64,000 nt of DNA from Streptomyces sp. ICBB 8177 (GCF_003144095.1 NZ_NSKH01000018.1:1712183-1776182); one strand, 5' to 3'. Positions 54,013 through 63,795 are shown, counted from the stretch's first letter. Notes: a model not told the origin generated them from the sequence alone. Numbers and translations: made by a program.

Positions 54013-54671
54013 TGAGAATCGTCCTCGTCGGGCCCCCTGGCGCTGGTAAGGGCACGCAGGCCCAGTACCTCGCCAAGAACCTGTCGATCCCGCACATCTC
54101 CACCGGGGATCTCTTCCGCAGCAACATCAGCCAGGGCACCGCTCTCGGCAGGAAGGCCCAGGAGTACACCAGCTCCGGGCGGCTGGTACCGGACGAGGTC
54201 ACCATCGCGATGGCGAAGGACCGGCTGGAGGAGGCGGACGCCGCCGAGGGCTTCCTGCTGGACGGTTTCCCGCGCAACCTCGGCCAGGCCGAGGCGCTCG
54301 ACGCCTACCTGCGGGAGAAGGACGTCGCGCTGGACGGCGTGCTCGACCTGGAGGTCCCCGAGGACGAGGTCGTCAAGCGGATCGCCGGCCGCCGGCTGTG
54401 CCGCAAGGACGGCGGCCACGTGTACCACGTGAGCTACAACCCGCCGAAGACCGAGGGCGTCTGCGACGTGTGCGGCGGCGAGCTGTACCAGCGCGACGAC
54501 GACACCGAGGACAAGGTGCGGGTGCGGCTGGAGGTCTACCACAGCGAGACGGAGCCGATCATCGACTACTACAAGGCGCAGGACCTGGTGGTCACGATCT
54601 CGGCGCTCGGCACGGTGGACGAGGTCACCCGTCGCGCGATGGAGGCGCTCGGCGCCGCCGAGTCGGTCTGA
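54012..54671 (+). CDS. adk: Adenylate kinase
   Basis: 219 residues. Makes two ADP from ATP and AMP. P-loop GPPGAGKGTQAQYLA, AMP site STGDLFRSNI and LDGFPRNLGQAEAL, and a long LID with Cys (LCRKDGG, VCDVCGGEL) that may hold a metal. Coupled to secY by a one-base overlap, as is common. Confidence 0.97.
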   Translation: MRIVLVGPPGAGKGTQAQYLAKNLSIPHISTGDLFRSNISQGTALGRKAQEYTSSGRLVPDEVTIAMAKDRLEEADAAEGFLLDGFPRNLGQAEALDAYLREKDVALDGVLDLEVPEDEVVKRIAGRRLCRKDGGHVYHVSYNPPKTEGVCDVCGGELYQRDDDTEDKVRVRLEVYHSETEPIIDYYKAQDLVVTISALGTVDEVTRRAMEALGAAESV

Positions 54672-54812
54672 CCCCGCCGCCCGCGGCCGCTCGCCGCGCG
54701 TGTGCCGGCGGTACGACGACGGCCGCGGTGCCCCTGGGGGCGCCGCGGCCGTACATTTGTGGGAACCGGCCCGGTGCCGCACCACTCACGAGACCAGGGA
54801 AGGCGCAACGCC

Positions 54813-55649
54813 ATGGTGGAGATCAAGACCCCCGAGCAGATCGCGAAGATGCGCGAGGCGGGACTGGTCGTCGCCGCGATCCACCGGGCGTGCGGTGAGG
54901 CCGCGCAGCCGGGGACGTCCACCAAGGAGCTGGACGAGATCGCCGCGAAGGTGATCGCCGACCACGGCGCCAAGCCGAACTTCCTGGGTTACGGCGGCTT
55001 CCCCGGCAACATCTGCACCTCGGTCAACGACGTCGTGGTGCACGGCATCCCGGACCGGGAGACCGTGCTGAAGTCCGGCGACATCATCTCCATCGACGCG
55101 GGCGCCATCGTCGACGGCTGGCACGGCGACGCGGCGTTCACCGCGTTCGTCGGCTCCGGGCACGCGCCCGAGGTGGTCGAGCTGAGCCGGGTCACCGAGG
55201 AGTCGATGTGGGCGGGGATCGCCGCGTTCCGCAACGGGGACCGGCTGGTCGACATCTCCAAGGCGATCGAGAACTACATCCGCCGCCAGCCGCGTCCTGC
55301 GACCGGCAAGTACGGGATCATCGAGGACTACGGCGGGCACGGCATCGGCACCCAGATGCACATGGACCCGCACCTGCTGAACTACGTCTCACGCAAGCGT
55401 GGCCGCGGTCCCAAGCTGGTGCCGGGCATGTGCCTGGCGATCGAGCCGATGGTCTCGCTGGGCACCCCCCGCACCCATGTGCTGGAGGACGAGTGGACGG
55501 TGCTCACCGACGACGGCACCTGGGCCTGCCACTGGGAGCACTCCGTCGCGCTGACCGAGCGCGGACCGCTGGTGCTCACCGCGCCGGACGGCGGCCGGGC
55601 GAAGCTGGCCGAGATGGGCATCGAGGCGGCGCCGGACCCGCTGGGCTGA
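54813..55649 (+). CDS. map: Methionine aminopeptidase, type I
   Basis: 278 residues. Removes the initiator Met. Metal ligands appear in SIDAGAIVDGWHGDAAFTAF, GGHGIGTQMHMDP, AIEPMVSLG and WEHSVALTE. No N-terminal zinc finger. ATG 54813 has AGGGAAGG upstream. The adk-map order is the usual one; the 140-base gap contains a GGCCGC-rich hairpin (CGGTACGACGACGGCCGCGG area). Confidence 0.96.
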   Translation: MVEIKTPEQIAKMREAGLVVAAIHRACGEAAQPGTSTKELDEIAAKVIADHGAKPNFLGYGGFPGNICTSVNDVVVHGIPDRETVLKSGDIISIDAGAIVDGWHGDAAFTAFVGSGHAPEVVELSRVTEESMWAGIAAFRNGDRLVDISKAIENYIRRQPRPATGKYGIIEDYGGHGIGTQMHMDPHLLNYVSRKRGRGPKLVPGMCLAIEPMVSLGTPRTHVLEDEWTVLTDDGTWACHWEHSVALTERGPLVLTAPDGGRAKLAEMGIEAAPDPLG

Positions 55650-55800
55650 GCCCGCGGCGACCCGCTGGACCGAGTGCGCGGCGGGCGCGTGAGGACGGGA
55701 GCGCGCCGGGCCGGGCGCCCGGTGCCCCCGCGTAACGATCTTGGAACCGGGGCAGGCTGCGGGGGACGACCCCGGATTAGTCTTTCCGGATGGGCTGACG

Positions 55801-55806
55801 TAGACT
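55801..55806 (+). promoter_or_regulatory. infA promoter -10 candidate
   Basis: TAGACT at 55801-55806 (in GACGTAGACTGACACG) matches the streptomycete -10, about 100 bases before infA. The -35 (TTAGTC, 55777-55782) is weak. It would let IF-1 and the alpha cluster be expressed apart from spc. Confidence 0.5.
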
Positions 55807-55904
55807 GACACGTCGGCTCACGTGTGTCCTCAGGCTTGCCTCTTTCAGGGCGGGTCCGCCGGGTGCCCGGGAGCCACCAAGGTAGCCGATCCCGAAAGCA
55901 GGAC

Positions 55905-56126
55905 ATGGCCAAGAAGCAAGGCGCCATCGAAATCGAGGGCACCGTGATCGAGTCTCTGCCGAACGCGATGTTCAAGGTGGAGCTGCAGAACGGTCACAAG
56001 GTCCTCGCGCACATCAGCGGCAAGATGCGTATGCACTACATCCGCATCCTCCCCGATGACCGGGTCGTGGTGGAGCTGTCTCCGTACGACCTGACGCGCG
56101 GACGGATCGTCTACCGCTACAAGTAG
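55905..56126 (+). CDS. infA: Translation initiation factor IF-1
   Basis: 73 residues, a single S1-like OB fold. [20 protein letters not shown] and [20 protein letters not shown] are diagnostic. ATG 55905 has GCAGGA upstream; the frame is open to 55824. Confidence 0.97.
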   Translation: MAKKQGAIEIEGTVIESLPNAMFKVELQNGHKVLAHISGKMRMHYIRILPDDRVVVELSPYDLTRGRIVYRYK

Positions 56127-56163
56127 CAACGAGTAGATCTCACGACCCGGAGAACCTCATCCC

Positions 56164-56277
56164 ATGAAGGTCAAGCCGAGCGTCAAGAAGATCTGCGACA
56201 AGTGCAAGGTGATCCGCCGTCACGGCCGGGTCATGGTCATCTGCGACAACCTGCGCCACAAGCAGCGCCAGGGCTGA
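56164..56277 (+). CDS. rpmJ: 50S ribosomal protein L36
   Basis: 37 residues: [20 protein letters not shown], then [16 protein letters not shown]. The zinc ligands are Cys11, Cys14, Cys27 and His32, so this is the zinc-containing form. CCCGGAG lies upstream of the ATG. Starts 37 bases after infA. Confidence 0.96.
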   Translation: MKVKPSVKKICDKCKVIRRHGRVMVICDNLRHKQRQG

Positions 56278-56471
56278 CGCACGACCCGCACCTCGCAGAA
56301 CTTCGCGCGACGCAAGCAGCGACACGTACATACGCAGTCACCCGACCCCTCGCTCGGCGCGGGGACGACACCCCCGGTGGAGGCCGGGGACCCGGCTCGT
56401 AAGCCTTGGAACGAGTCTTACGGGAACGGTGCTGCGGAAGACCTCCGAACCAGTCACAGGAGCCAGTTTTC

Positions 56472-56852
56472 ATGGCACGCATTTCCGGGGTGGACCTCCC
56501 GCGCGACAAGCGCGTCGAGGTCGCTCTGACCTACGTCTTCGGCATCGGTCGCACCCGTGCCCAGGAGACGCTGAAGAACACCGGCGTGAACCCGGACGTC
56601 CGCGTTCGCGACCTGGCCGAGGAAGACCTCGTCAAGATCGGCAAGTGGGTCGACGAGAACTACACGACCGAGGGTGACCTCCGCCGTGAGGTTCAGGCCG
56701 ACATCCGCCGCAAGGTCGAGATCGGCTGCTACCAGGGTCTGCGGCACCGCCGCGGTCTGCCGGTGCACGGTCAGCGCACCCACACCAACGCCCGCACCCG
56801 CAAGGGCCCGCGTCGCGCCATCGCCGGCAAGAAGAAGCCGGGCAAGAAGTAG
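56472..56852 (+). CDS. rpsM: 30S ribosomal protein S13
   Basis: 126 residues. Contacts tRNAs and the 50S subunit from the 30S head. [20 protein letters not shown], the S13 signature [20 protein letters not shown], and a Lys-rich tail. CAGGAG lies upstream of the ATG. It follows rpmJ after 194 bases without signals I can define. Confidence 0.97.
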   Translation: MARISGVDLPRDKRVEVALTYVFGIGRTRAQETLKNTGVNPDVRVRDLAEEDLVKIGKWVDENYTTEGDLRREVQADIRRKVEIGCYQGLRHRRGLPVHGQRTHTNARTRKGPRRAIAGKKKPGKK

Positions 56853-56918
56853 TCCTCAGCGGACGCTCGTCAGCGGTCTTCGCTGTAGGACCGACCACCT
56901 CCCCACAGGAGTTAAAGG

Positions 56919-57323
56919 ATGCCCCCCAAGGGTCGTCAGGGCGCTGCCAAGAAGGTGCGCCGCAAGGAGAAGAAGAACGTCGCCCACGGGCACGCTCACA
57001 TCAAGAGCACGTTCAACAACACCATCGTCTCGATCACCGACCCCACCGGGAACGTGATCTCCTGGGCCTCGGCCGGCCACGTCGGCTTCAAGGGCTCGCG
57101 CAAGTCCACTCCGTTCGCCGCGCAGATGGCCGCCGAGTCGGCCGCCCGCCGGGCGCAGGAGCACGGCATGCGCAAGGTCGACGTGTTCGTCAAGGGTCCC
57201 GGCTCCGGCCGTGAGACCGCGATCCGCTCGCTCCAGGCCACCGGCCTGGAGGTCGGTTCGATCCAGGACGTCACGCCGACTCCGCACAACGGCTGCCGCC
57301 CGCCCAAGCGCCGCCGCGTCTGA
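56919..57323 (+). CDS. rpsK: 30S ribosomal protein S11
   Basis: 134 residues. Platform protein near the anti-Shine-Dalgarno. [20 protein letters not shown] and the C-terminal [18 protein letters not shown] are typical. CAGGAG lies upstream of the ATG. Confidence 0.97.
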   Translation: MPPKGRQGAAKKVRRKEKKNVAHGHAHIKSTFNNTIVSITDPTGNVISWASAGHVGFKGSRKSTPFAAQMAAESAARRAQEHGMRKVDVFVKGPGSGRETAIRSLQATGLEVGSIQDVTPTPHNGCRPPKRRRV

Positions 57324-57350
57324 CCAGCTGAAGTAGGAGAAAACTAGACA

Positions 57351-57977
57351 ATGGCGCGTTACACCGGGGCCGACTGCAAGCGTTGCCGTCGGGAGAAGCA
57401 GAAGCTCTTCCTCAAGGGGAGCAAGTGCGAGAGCGCGAAGTGCCCGATCGAGATCCGTCCTTACCCCCCGGGTGAGCACGGACGCGGGCGCACCAAGGAC
57501 AGCGAGTACCTGATGCAGAAGCGCGAGAAGCAGAAGTGCGCGCGCATCTACGGTGTCCTGGAGAAGCAGTTCCGCGGGTACTACGAGGAGGCGAACAAGA
57601 AGTCCGGCAAGACCGGTGAGAACCTTCTTCGCATCCTGGAGTCCCGTCTGGACAACGTGGTCTACCGGGCCGGCTTCGCCAAGTCCCGCGACCACGCCCG
57701 TCAGCTGGTCCGTCACGGTCACATCACCGTGAACGGCCGCAAGACGGACATCCCGTCGGCTCGGGTCGCCCCGAACGACATCGTGGAGGTCCGTTCCTCC
57801 TCGCGTCAGCTGACCCCGTTCGTGGTCGCTGCCGCCGAGGCGGGCGAGAAGACGGTGCCGGCGTGGCTGGAGTCCAACCCCGCCAAGCTCCGCATCCTCG
57901 TCCACTCGCTGCCCGAGCGCCAGGTGATCGACACCCAGGTGCAGGAGCAGCTGATCGTCGAGCTTTACTCCAAGTAA
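57351..57977 (+). CDS. rpsD: 30S ribosomal protein S4, four-cysteine (zinc) type
   Basis: 208 residues. 16S 5'-domain initiator protein; in many bacteria it represses the alpha operon. The N-terminus holds four Cys (CKRC, CESAKC) that fit a zinc ribbon. YPPGEHGRGRTKDSEYLMQK, and the S4 RNA-binding domain LESRLDNVVYRAGFAKSRDH to VNGRKTDIPSARV follow. AGGAGAAAAC is upstream. It lies between rpsK and rpoA as in E. coli and mycobacteria. In S. coelicolor the rpsD I know of lies elsewhere (SCO1505) and lacks these Cys. Confidence 0.96.
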   Translation: MARYTGADCKRCRREKQKLFLKGSKCESAKCPIEIRPYPPGEHGRGRTKDSEYLMQKREKQKCARIYGVLEKQFRGYYEEANKKSGKTGENLLRILESRLDNVVYRAGFAKSRDHARQLVRHGHITVNGRKTDIPSARVAPNDIVEVRSSSRQLTPFVVAAAEAGEKTVPAWLESNPAKLRILVHSLPERQVIDTQVQEQLIVELYSK

Positions 57978-58009
57978 GGCTCCGGTCGCCCCTCGGGGCG
58001 GTCGGGGGC

Positions 58010-58041
58010 GGGCGGTACGGCGCTTTCGGGTCGTACCGCCC
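58010..58041 (+). terminator. rpsD-rpoA hairpin
   Basis: GGGCGGTACG (58010-58019) pairs with CGTACCGCCC (58032-58041) around 12 bases. No T-run follows, so partial attenuation is likely. A duplicated AGCGGGCGTC follows at about 58058 and 58072. Confidence 0.55.
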
Positions 58042-58105
58042 GTACCCTTGTCAGTACAGCGGGCGTCAAATAGCGGGCGTCCTCGACTGAAGGATCTGAG
58101 AACAC

Positions 58106-59125
58106 ATGCTGATCGCTCAGCGTCCGTCGCTGACCGAAGAGGTCGTCGACGAGTACCGCTCCCGGTTCGTGATCGAGCCGCTGGAGCCCGGCTTCGGCTA
58201 CACGCTCGGCAACTCCCTGCGTCGTACCCTCCTGTCCTCGATCCCCGGCGCGGCGGTCACGTCGATCCGGATCGACGGTGTCCTGCACGAGTTCACCACC
58301 GTGCCGGGCGTCAAGGAGGACGTCACCGACCTCATCCTCAACATCAAGCAGCTGGTCGTCTCCTCGGAGCACGACGAGCCGGTCGTGATGTACCTGCGCA
58401 AGCAGGGCCCCGGCCTGGTCACCGCCGCGGACATCGCGCCGCCGGCCGGTGTCGAGGTGCACAACCCGGACCTGGTCCTCGCCACCCTCAACGGCAAGGG
58501 CAAGCTGGAGATGGAGCTGACCGTCGAGCGCGGTCGCGGCTACGTCTCCGCCGTGCAGAACAAGCAGCAGGGCCAGGAGATCGGCCGCATCCCGGTCGAC
58601 TCCATCTACAGCCCGGTGCTCAAGGTCACCTACAAGGTCGAGGCGACCCGTGTCGAGCAGCGCACCGACTTCGACAAGCTGATCGTCGACGTCGAGACCA
58701 AGCAGGCCATGCGGCCGCGTGACGCCATGGCGTCGGCGGGCAAGACCCTGGTCGAGCTGTTCGGCCTGGCCCGCGAGCTGAACGTCGACGCCGAGGGCAT
58801 CGACATGGGCCCGTCCCCGACGGACGCCGCGCTCGCCGCGGACCTGGCGCTGCCGATCGAGGAGCTGGAGCTGACCGTCCGCTCCTACAACTGCCTCAAG
58901 CGCGAGGGCATCCACTCGGTGGGCGAGCTGGTGGCCCGCTCCGAGGCGGACCTGCTCGACATCCGCAACTTCGGTGCGAAGTCGATCGACGAGGTCAAGG
59001 CGAAGCTGGCCGGCATGGGCCTGGCGCTCAAGGACAGCCCGCCCGGATTCGACCCGACCGCCGCGGCGGACGCCTTCGGGGCGGACGACGACGACGCCGG
59101 GTTCGTCGAGACCGAGCAGTACTGA
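58106..59125 (+). CDS. rpoA: DNA-directed RNA polymerase subunit alpha
   Basis: 339 residues. The N-terminal domain (to ~235) makes the dimer that seeds polymerase assembly ([20 protein letters not shown]). The C-terminal domain (~250-320) with [20 protein letters not shown] and [18 protein letters not shown] binds DNA and activators. An acidic tail follows. GAAGGATCTGAG lies upstream. Confidence 0.97.
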   Translation: MLIAQRPSLTEEVVDEYRSRFVIEPLEPGFGYTLGNSLRRTLLSSIPGAAVTSIRIDGVLHEFTTVPGVKEDVTDLILNIKQLVVSSEHDEPVVMYLRKQGPGLVTAADIAPPAGVEVHNPDLVLATLNGKGKLEMELTVERGRGYVSAVQNKQQGQEIGRIPVDSIYSPVLKVTYKVEATRVEQRTDFDKLIVDVETKQAMRPRDAMASAGKTLVELFGLARELNVDAEGIDMGPSPTDAALAADLALPIEELELTVRSYNCLKREGIHSVGELVARSEADLLDIRNFGAKSIDEVKAKLAGMGLALKDSPPGFDPTAAADAFGADDDDAGFVETEQY

Positions 59126-59203
59126 TCGCTCCGCGGGTTCGGCGGGATTCCTCTCGCCGTTCTTCCGCGGGTCGTGGGGGACTGCGGGGCCGCTTCGGCT
59201 GGT

Positions 59204-59223
59204 CGCGCAGTTCCCCGCGCCCC
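59204..59223 (-). repeat. Single copy of the streptomycete intergenic repeat
   Basis: The core GGGGCGCGGGGAACTGCGCG on the minus strand, in the 207-base rpoA-rplQ gap. The same core occurs four times after tuf and once after truA. Confidence 0.8.
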
Positions 59224-59332
59224 TTTGGTGGCGGGCGCAGTCCTGCCCCTTGAAGACTGCCCGCAGGCGGCCGCCTGCGGGGTCCTGTCGCCGGTACCTG
59301 GTACGGCCGGCGCAGACTGAAGGAGAAACACC

Positions 59333-59821
59333 ATGCCGAAGCCCACCAAGGGCGCCCGTCTGGGCGGCAGCGCCGCGCACGAGAAGCTGCTCCTGGCGAA
59401 CCTCGCCAAGTCGCTCTTCGAGCACGGCCGCATCACCACCACCGAGGCGAAGGCTCGCCGGCTGCGTCCGTACGCCGAGAAGCTGATCACCAAGGCGAAG
59501 AAGGGCGACATCCACAACCGTCGCCTGGTGCTGCGCGACATCACCGACAAGGACGTGGTCTACACGCTCTTCTCGGAGATCGCCCCGCGGTACGAGAACC
59601 GTCCGGGTGGCTACACCCGTATCACCAAGATCGGTCCCCGTCGTGGCGACAACGCCCCGATGGCGGTCATCGAGCTGGTGGAGGCGCTGACCGTGGCCCA
59701 GCAGGCCACCGGTGAGGCCGAGGCCGCGACCAAGCGCGCCGTGAAGGAGGACGAGGCCAAGAAGGCCGAGGCCACCGAGGCTCCGGCGGCCCCGGCCGCC
59801 GAGGAGTCCGAGGACGCCTGA
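59333..59821 (+). CDS. rplQ: 50S ribosomal protein L17
   Basis: 162 residues. The L17 core (residues 1-115) contains [20 protein letters not shown] and [20 protein letters not shown]. The last ~45 residues are an Ala/Glu-rich tail as in other actinobacteria. AAGGAGAAA precedes the ATG. Confidence 0.96.
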   Translation: MPKPTKGARLGGSAAHEKLLLANLAKSLFEHGRITTTEAKARRLRPYAEKLITKAKKGDIHNRRLVLRDITDKDVVYTLFSEIAPRYENRPGGYTRITKIGPRRGDNAPMAVIELVEALTVAQQATGEAEAATKRAVKEDEAKKAEATEAPAAPAAEESEDA

Positions 59822-59842
59822 GCCTGACGGCTCGTCCGGGAG

Positions 59843-59877
59843 CGGGCCCGCACCCCAGGTCACTGGGGGCGGGCCCG
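59843..59877 (+). terminator. Terminator after rplQ
   Basis: CGGGCCCGC and CCCCAG (59843-59858, one bulged A) pair with 59863-59877. It lies 22 bases after the stop and before truA. Confidence 0.75.
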
Positions 59878-59903
59878 TTCCGCGTGTTTGAGAGGATCTA
59901 CGC

Positions 59904-60734
59904 GTGAGCGACGCACTGGTACGGGTACGGCTCGACCTGAGCTATGACGGCAAGGACTTCTCCGGGTGGGCCAGGCAGCGCACCCGGCGGACCGTCCAGG
60001 GCGAGCTGGAGTCGGCGATCACCACGGTGCTGCGGCTGCCGGAGCCGGTGGAGCTGACGGTGGCCGGACGCACCGACGCCGGGGTGCACGCCCGCGGCCA
60101 GGTCGCGCACGTCGACCTGCCCGCCGAGGTGTGGGGCCGGGAGAGCGGCAGGCTGCTGCGCAGGCTCGCCGGACGGCTGCCGTGGGACGTGCGTGTGTGG
60201 CGGGTGAGTGAGGCGCCCCCCGGGTTCGACGCCCGCTTCTCGGCGATCTGGCGGCGGTACGCCTACCGGGTCGGCGACCACCCCGGCGGCGTCGATCCGC
60301 TGCTGCGCGGGCACGTGCTCTGGCACGACCGGCCGGTGGACGTCGACCTGATGAACGAGGCGGCCCGGCTGCTGCTGGGGGAGCACGACTTCGCCGCGTA
60401 CTGCAAGAAGCGCGAGGGCGCGACCACCATCCGCACCCTGCTGGAGCTGGGATGGGAGCGGGACGCGGACGGGCTCGCGGTGGCCACCGTGCGGGCCGAC
60501 GCCTTCTGCCACAACATGGTGCGGGCGCTGGTCGGCGCGATGCTGCTGGTCGGCGACGGGCACCGGCCGGTGGGCTTCCCCGGCGAGGTGCTGGCCGGGA
60601 AGGTGCGGCACTCCGCGGTCAACGTGGTGCGGCCGCACGGGCTGACCCTGGAGGAGGTCGGCTACCCGGCGGACGAGGAACTGGCCGCCCGAGCGGTGGC
60701 GGCCCGCAACAGGCGTACGCTGCCCGGATGCTGA
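59904..60734 (+). CDS. truA: tRNA pseudouridine synthase A
   Basis: 276 residues. Makes pseudouridine at tRNA positions 38-40. [17 protein letters not shown], the catalytic [16 protein letters not shown] with Asp, and [17 protein letters not shown] are diagnostic. GTG 59904 lies 26 bases after the rplQ terminator. It follows rplQ as in many actinobacteria. Confidence 0.96.
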   Translation: MSDALVRVRLDLSYDGKDFSGWARQRTRRTVQGELESAITTVLRLPEPVELTVAGRTDAGVHARGQVAHVDLPAEVWGRESGRLLRRLAGRLPWDVRVWRVSEAPPGFDARFSAIWRRYAYRVGDHPGGVDPLLRGHVLWHDRPVDVDLMNEAARLLLGEHDFAAYCKKREGATTIRTLLELGWERDADGLAVATVRADAFCHNMVRALVGAMLLVGDGHRPVGFPGEVLAGKVRHSAVNVVRPHGLTLEEVGYPADEELAARAVAARNRRTLPGC

Positions 60735-60775
60735 CGGTGCGTCAGCGTCCGGATGGGGCCACGCTGGACCTGGAA

Positions 60776-60796
60776 GGGGCGCGGGGAACTGTGCGC
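60776..60796 (+). repeat. Single copy of the streptomycete intergenic repeat
   Basis: GGGGCGCGGGGAACTGTGCGC, followed by CCCCACCGGCC and GGCCGTGGGG bases that can pair (about 60803-60836). It lies between the convergent truA and membrane-anchored protein genes and may act as their terminator. Confidence 0.75.
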
Positions 60797-60839
60797 CCAG
60801 CCCCCACCGGCCGGTGGCCGGCGAACGGCCGTGGGGCCC

Positions 60840-62033
60840 CTAGCCCCTTCCCGACTGCGCCTCGTCGTTCCCCCGTTGGACGATGCGGTTGAAGGCGAAG
60901 GAGGCGATGTCGTCGCCCGCCTGCCGCGCCGCGGTGTCCGTCGAGGTGACCGCCGAGCCGTTGGTGAAGCCGGAGATGGTGAAGTAGGCGTACCGGCCGA
61001 CCGAGTTGGCGCTCGTGTGGCAGGCGGTGGCGTGGCAGAACGCGGGGACGCCCGCGCCGGACAGCGGCACGACGTAGCCGGTGAAGTCCGTCTTCGCCTT
61101 GTCGGCCTCGGCCTTGGTGTCGAAGACGGCCACGCCCACGGTGACCGCCACGCCGCCGCGTTCGTACGTCGCACGCAGCATCTTGCGGCAGCCCTCGTCG
61201 GACAGCACGGTGCCAAGGCCCGCGGCGGCGTAGTCGGCGCACACCGCCGTGGAGTCGGTGGCGCCCTTCGCGTACGCCCGCCCGGCCATGACGAGTCGGG
61301 TGCCGGGGAAGAGCCCGTCAGGGGTGAGCGGCGCGGTGTCCTTCTTCGGGTCCGACAGGACGGCCAGCGGGTCCGGTGCGGGCGGCGGCGTGACGTCGGA
61401 GAAGCTGGGGGTCGGCTGGGCGCTGACCGGCGCGGTGTCGGGGGCGGCGACCGGCTGCCTGTGGTGGCCGGTGACGACGACGGCGGTCGCCACGATCCCG
61501 GCGACCAGGGCGGCGGCCAGCACCCCGCCGACCGCGAACAGCACCTTGCGGCGCCGTCCTTCCGCCTCGGTGCGCTCCGCCAGCGCCGACCAGTCGGGCT
61601 CGCCGCCCGGCCCCTGCGGCTGCCGGGGCAAGCCGCTCTGCGCGAGGTTGACGGCGGGAGGCGACCAGGCGGGTTGCTGGGGTGCGGCGGGGTCGGCGGG
61701 CGGGAAGCCGTAGCCGGACGGCTGGGCGGGCGGGTAGCCGTAGCCCTGCGGTGCCTGCGCGGGCGGGTAGCCGTAGCCGGGCCCGGCCTGCTGCCGGGGC
61801 GGGTAGCCGTACGCGGGGGAGGGCGCGTCGGGTCGCGCCTGCGGGTCCTGCGCCTGCGGCGTGCCGCCGGTCGCGGCGGGCGGGGCGACGGCACGGAACG
61901 GCAGCGTGGGCTGGCGGGGGTTGGGCCGCCTGGGCTGCCCGCCGGCGTCGGGTGAACCCTGCGGCGGCTGGGCCTGCTCCGGCGATCCGGGCGTGCCCTG
62001 GGGCGAGTTCGGCTGCTGCGGCCCATCCGTCAT
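60840..62033 (-). CDS. Membrane-anchored protein with Pro/Gly/Tyr-rich cytoplasmic N-terminus
   Basis: 397 residues. The first ~155 residues are low complexity with repeated GYGYPPAQ-type units. A single membrane helix (VLFAVGGVLAAALVAGIVAT) follows, then a Pro/Thr linker and an extracellular domain of ~190 residues with three to four Cys (AVCADYAAAGL, DEGCRKMLRATYERGGVAVT, CHATACHTS). I do not know the family. ATG 62033 gives a sensible start; a 445-aa reading to 62177 crosses the next promoter. It runs convergent to truA and divergent from the ABC-F gene. Confidence 0.75.
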   Translation of the reverse strand: MTDGPQQPNSPQGTPGSPEQAQPPQGSPDAGGQPRRPNPRQPTLPFRAVAPPAATGGTPQAQDPQARPDAPSPAYGYPPRQQAGPGYGYPPAQAPQGYGYPPAQPSGYGFPPADPAAPQQPAWSPPAVNLAQSGLPRQPQGPGGEPDWSALAERTEAEGRRRKVLFAVGGVLAAALVAGIVATAVVVTGHHRQPVAAPDTAPVSAQPTPSFSDVTPPPAPDPLAVLSDPKKDTAPLTPDGLFPGTRLVMAGRAYAKGATDSTAVCADYAAAGLGTVLSDEGCRKMLRATYERGGVAVTVGVAVFDTKAEADKAKTDFTGYVVPLSGAGVPAFCHATACHTSANSVGRYAYFTISGFTNGSAVTSTDTAARQAGDDIASFAFNRIVQRGNDEAQSGRG

Positions 62034-62175
62034 GGCGCGAATCCTATTAGAGGCCCAACGCCGCCTCCATGGCCCGTACGACCACCCCGCAGCGCTCTCC
62101 CGGCCGTTCGCGTGCCGTTCCCCGTACCGCTGAAAACCTGTTGGGCGGCGAAGGGCGCGGGGTGAGAATCCAGCC

Positions 62176-63795
62176 ATGGGACACCTCGAAGCGGCACACC
62201 TGGAGTACCTCCTGCCGGACGGCCGGGTGCTGCTCGGTGACGTCTCGTTCCGGGTCGGCGAAGGCGATCACGTCGCGCTGGTGGGCGCGAACGGGGCCGG
62301 CAAGACCACGCTGCTGCGGCTGCTCTCGGGGGAACTGACGCCGGACGGCGGCTCGGTGACGGTCAGCGGCGGGCTCGGCGTGATGCCGCAGTTCGTCGGC
62401 TCGGTGCGCGACGACCGCACCGTGCGCGACCTGCTGGTCTCCGTCGCCCGCCGCCGCCTTCGCGAGGCCGCGCGGGCGGTGGACGCCGCCGAGCTGGAGA
62501 TCATGGCGCAGGACGACGAACCCGCCCAGCTCGCCTACGCCCAGGCCCTCGCCGACTGGGCGGAAGCCGGTGGCTACGAGGCCGAGACGCTGTGGGACAT
62601 GTGCACGACGGCGGCGCTGGGCGTGCCCTACGAACGGGCCCAGTGGCGGGAGGTGCGCACCCTGTCCGGCGGCGAGCAGAAGCGGCTGGTGCTGGAGGCG
62701 CTGCTGCGCGGCACCGACCAGGTCCTGCTGCTCGACGAGCCCGACAACTACCTGGACGTGCCCGGCAAGCGCTGGCTCGAGGAGCAGCTGCGGGCGACCC
62801 GCAAGACGGTGCTGTTCGTCAGCCACGACCGGGAACTGCTGGCCCGCGTCGCCGACCGCGTCGTGAGCGTCGAGCCGGGCCCGGCGGGCAGCGACGTGTG
62901 GACGCACGGCGGCGGTTTCGCCACGTACCACCAGGCCCGCAGGGAACGCTTCGCCCGCTTCGAGGAGTTGCGCAGGCGCTGGGACGAGCAGCACGCCAAG
63001 CTGAAGGCGCTGGTGCTGATGTACCGCCAGAAAGCCGCGTTCAACTCGGACATGGCCTCCCGGCTCCAGGCGGCCGTCACCCGGCTGGCGAAGTTCGAGG
63101 AGGCCGGACCGCCGCAGGAGCCGCCGCGCGAACAGGACATCAGGATGCGGCTGCGCGGCGGCCGCACCGGACTGCGCGCCGTCACCTGTGAGGGCCTGGA
63201 GCTGACCGGCCTGATGAAGCCGTTCGACCTGGAGGTCTTCTACGGCGAGCGGGTCGCCGTCCTCGGCTCCAACGGCTCCGGCAAGTCGCACTTCCTGCGC
63301 CTGCTGGCGGGCGGCGAGGTCGCGCACACCGGCAGCTGGCGGCTCGGCGCCCGCGTCGTGGCCGGCCACTTCGCGCAGACCGACGCCACGCCGGACTTCG
63401 AGGGCCGCACCCTCGTCGACATCCTGTGGAGCGAGCACGCCCGCGACCGGGGCCGGGCGATGAGCGCGCTGCGCCGCTACGAGCTGGAACGCCAGGGCGA
63501 CCAGCGCTACGGCACCCTCTCCGGCGGCCAGCAGGCCCGCTTCCGCATCCTGCTGCTGGAACTGGCGGGTTCCACCGCGCTCCTGCTGGACGAGCCCACC
63601 GACAACCTCGACCTGGAGAGCGCCGACGCCCTCCAGGCCGGTCTCGAGGCGTACGAGGGCACGGTGCTCGCGGTCACCCACGACCGCTGGTTCGCCCGCT
63701 CCTTCGACCGCTTCCTGGTCTTCGGCGCCGACGGCGTGGTGCGCGAGGCGCCGGGGCCGGTGTGGGACGAGGGGCGGGTGGAGCGCCGCAGGTAG
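62176..63795 (+). CDS. ABC-F family ATPase
   Basis: 539 residues with two ATP-binding cassettes and no membrane segments. Cassette 1: Walker A GANGAGKTT, signature LSGGEQKR, Walker B LLLDEPDNYLD. Cassette 2: Walker A GSNGSGKS, signature LSGGQQAR, Walker B LLLDEPTDNLD. The Arg/Lys-rich linker (~255-320) is the ribosome-contacting part in this family. Such proteins act on ribosomes in translation or antibiotic resistance. The first Walker B reads EPDNYLD where ABC-F proteins usually have EPTNHLD. GGGGTGAG lies upstream of the ATG. Confidence 0.85.
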   Translation: MGHLEAAHLEYLLPDGRVLLGDVSFRVGEGDHVALVGANGAGKTTLLRLLSGELTPDGGSVTVSGGLGVMPQFVGSVRDDRTVRDLLVSVARRRLREAARAVDAAELEIMAQDDEPAQLAYAQALADWAEAGGYEAETLWDMCTTAALGVPYERAQWREVRTLSGGEQKRLVLEALLRGTDQVLLLDEPDNYLDVPGKRWLEEQLRATRKTVLFVSHDRELLARVADRVVSVEPGPAGSDVWTHGGGFATYHQARRERFARFEELRRRWDEQHAKLKALVLMYRQKAAFNSDMASRLQAAVTRLAKFEEAGPPQEPPREQDIRMRLRGGRTGLRAVTCEGLELTGLMKPFDLEVFYGERVAVLGSNGSGKSHFLRLLAGGEVAHTGSWRLGARVVAGHFAQTDATPDFEGRTLVDILWSEHARDRGRAMSALRRYELERQGDQRYGTLSGGQQARFRILLLELAGSTALLLDEPTDNLDLESADALQAGLEAYEGTVLAVTHDRWFARSFDRFLVFGADGVVREAPGPVWDEGRVERRR

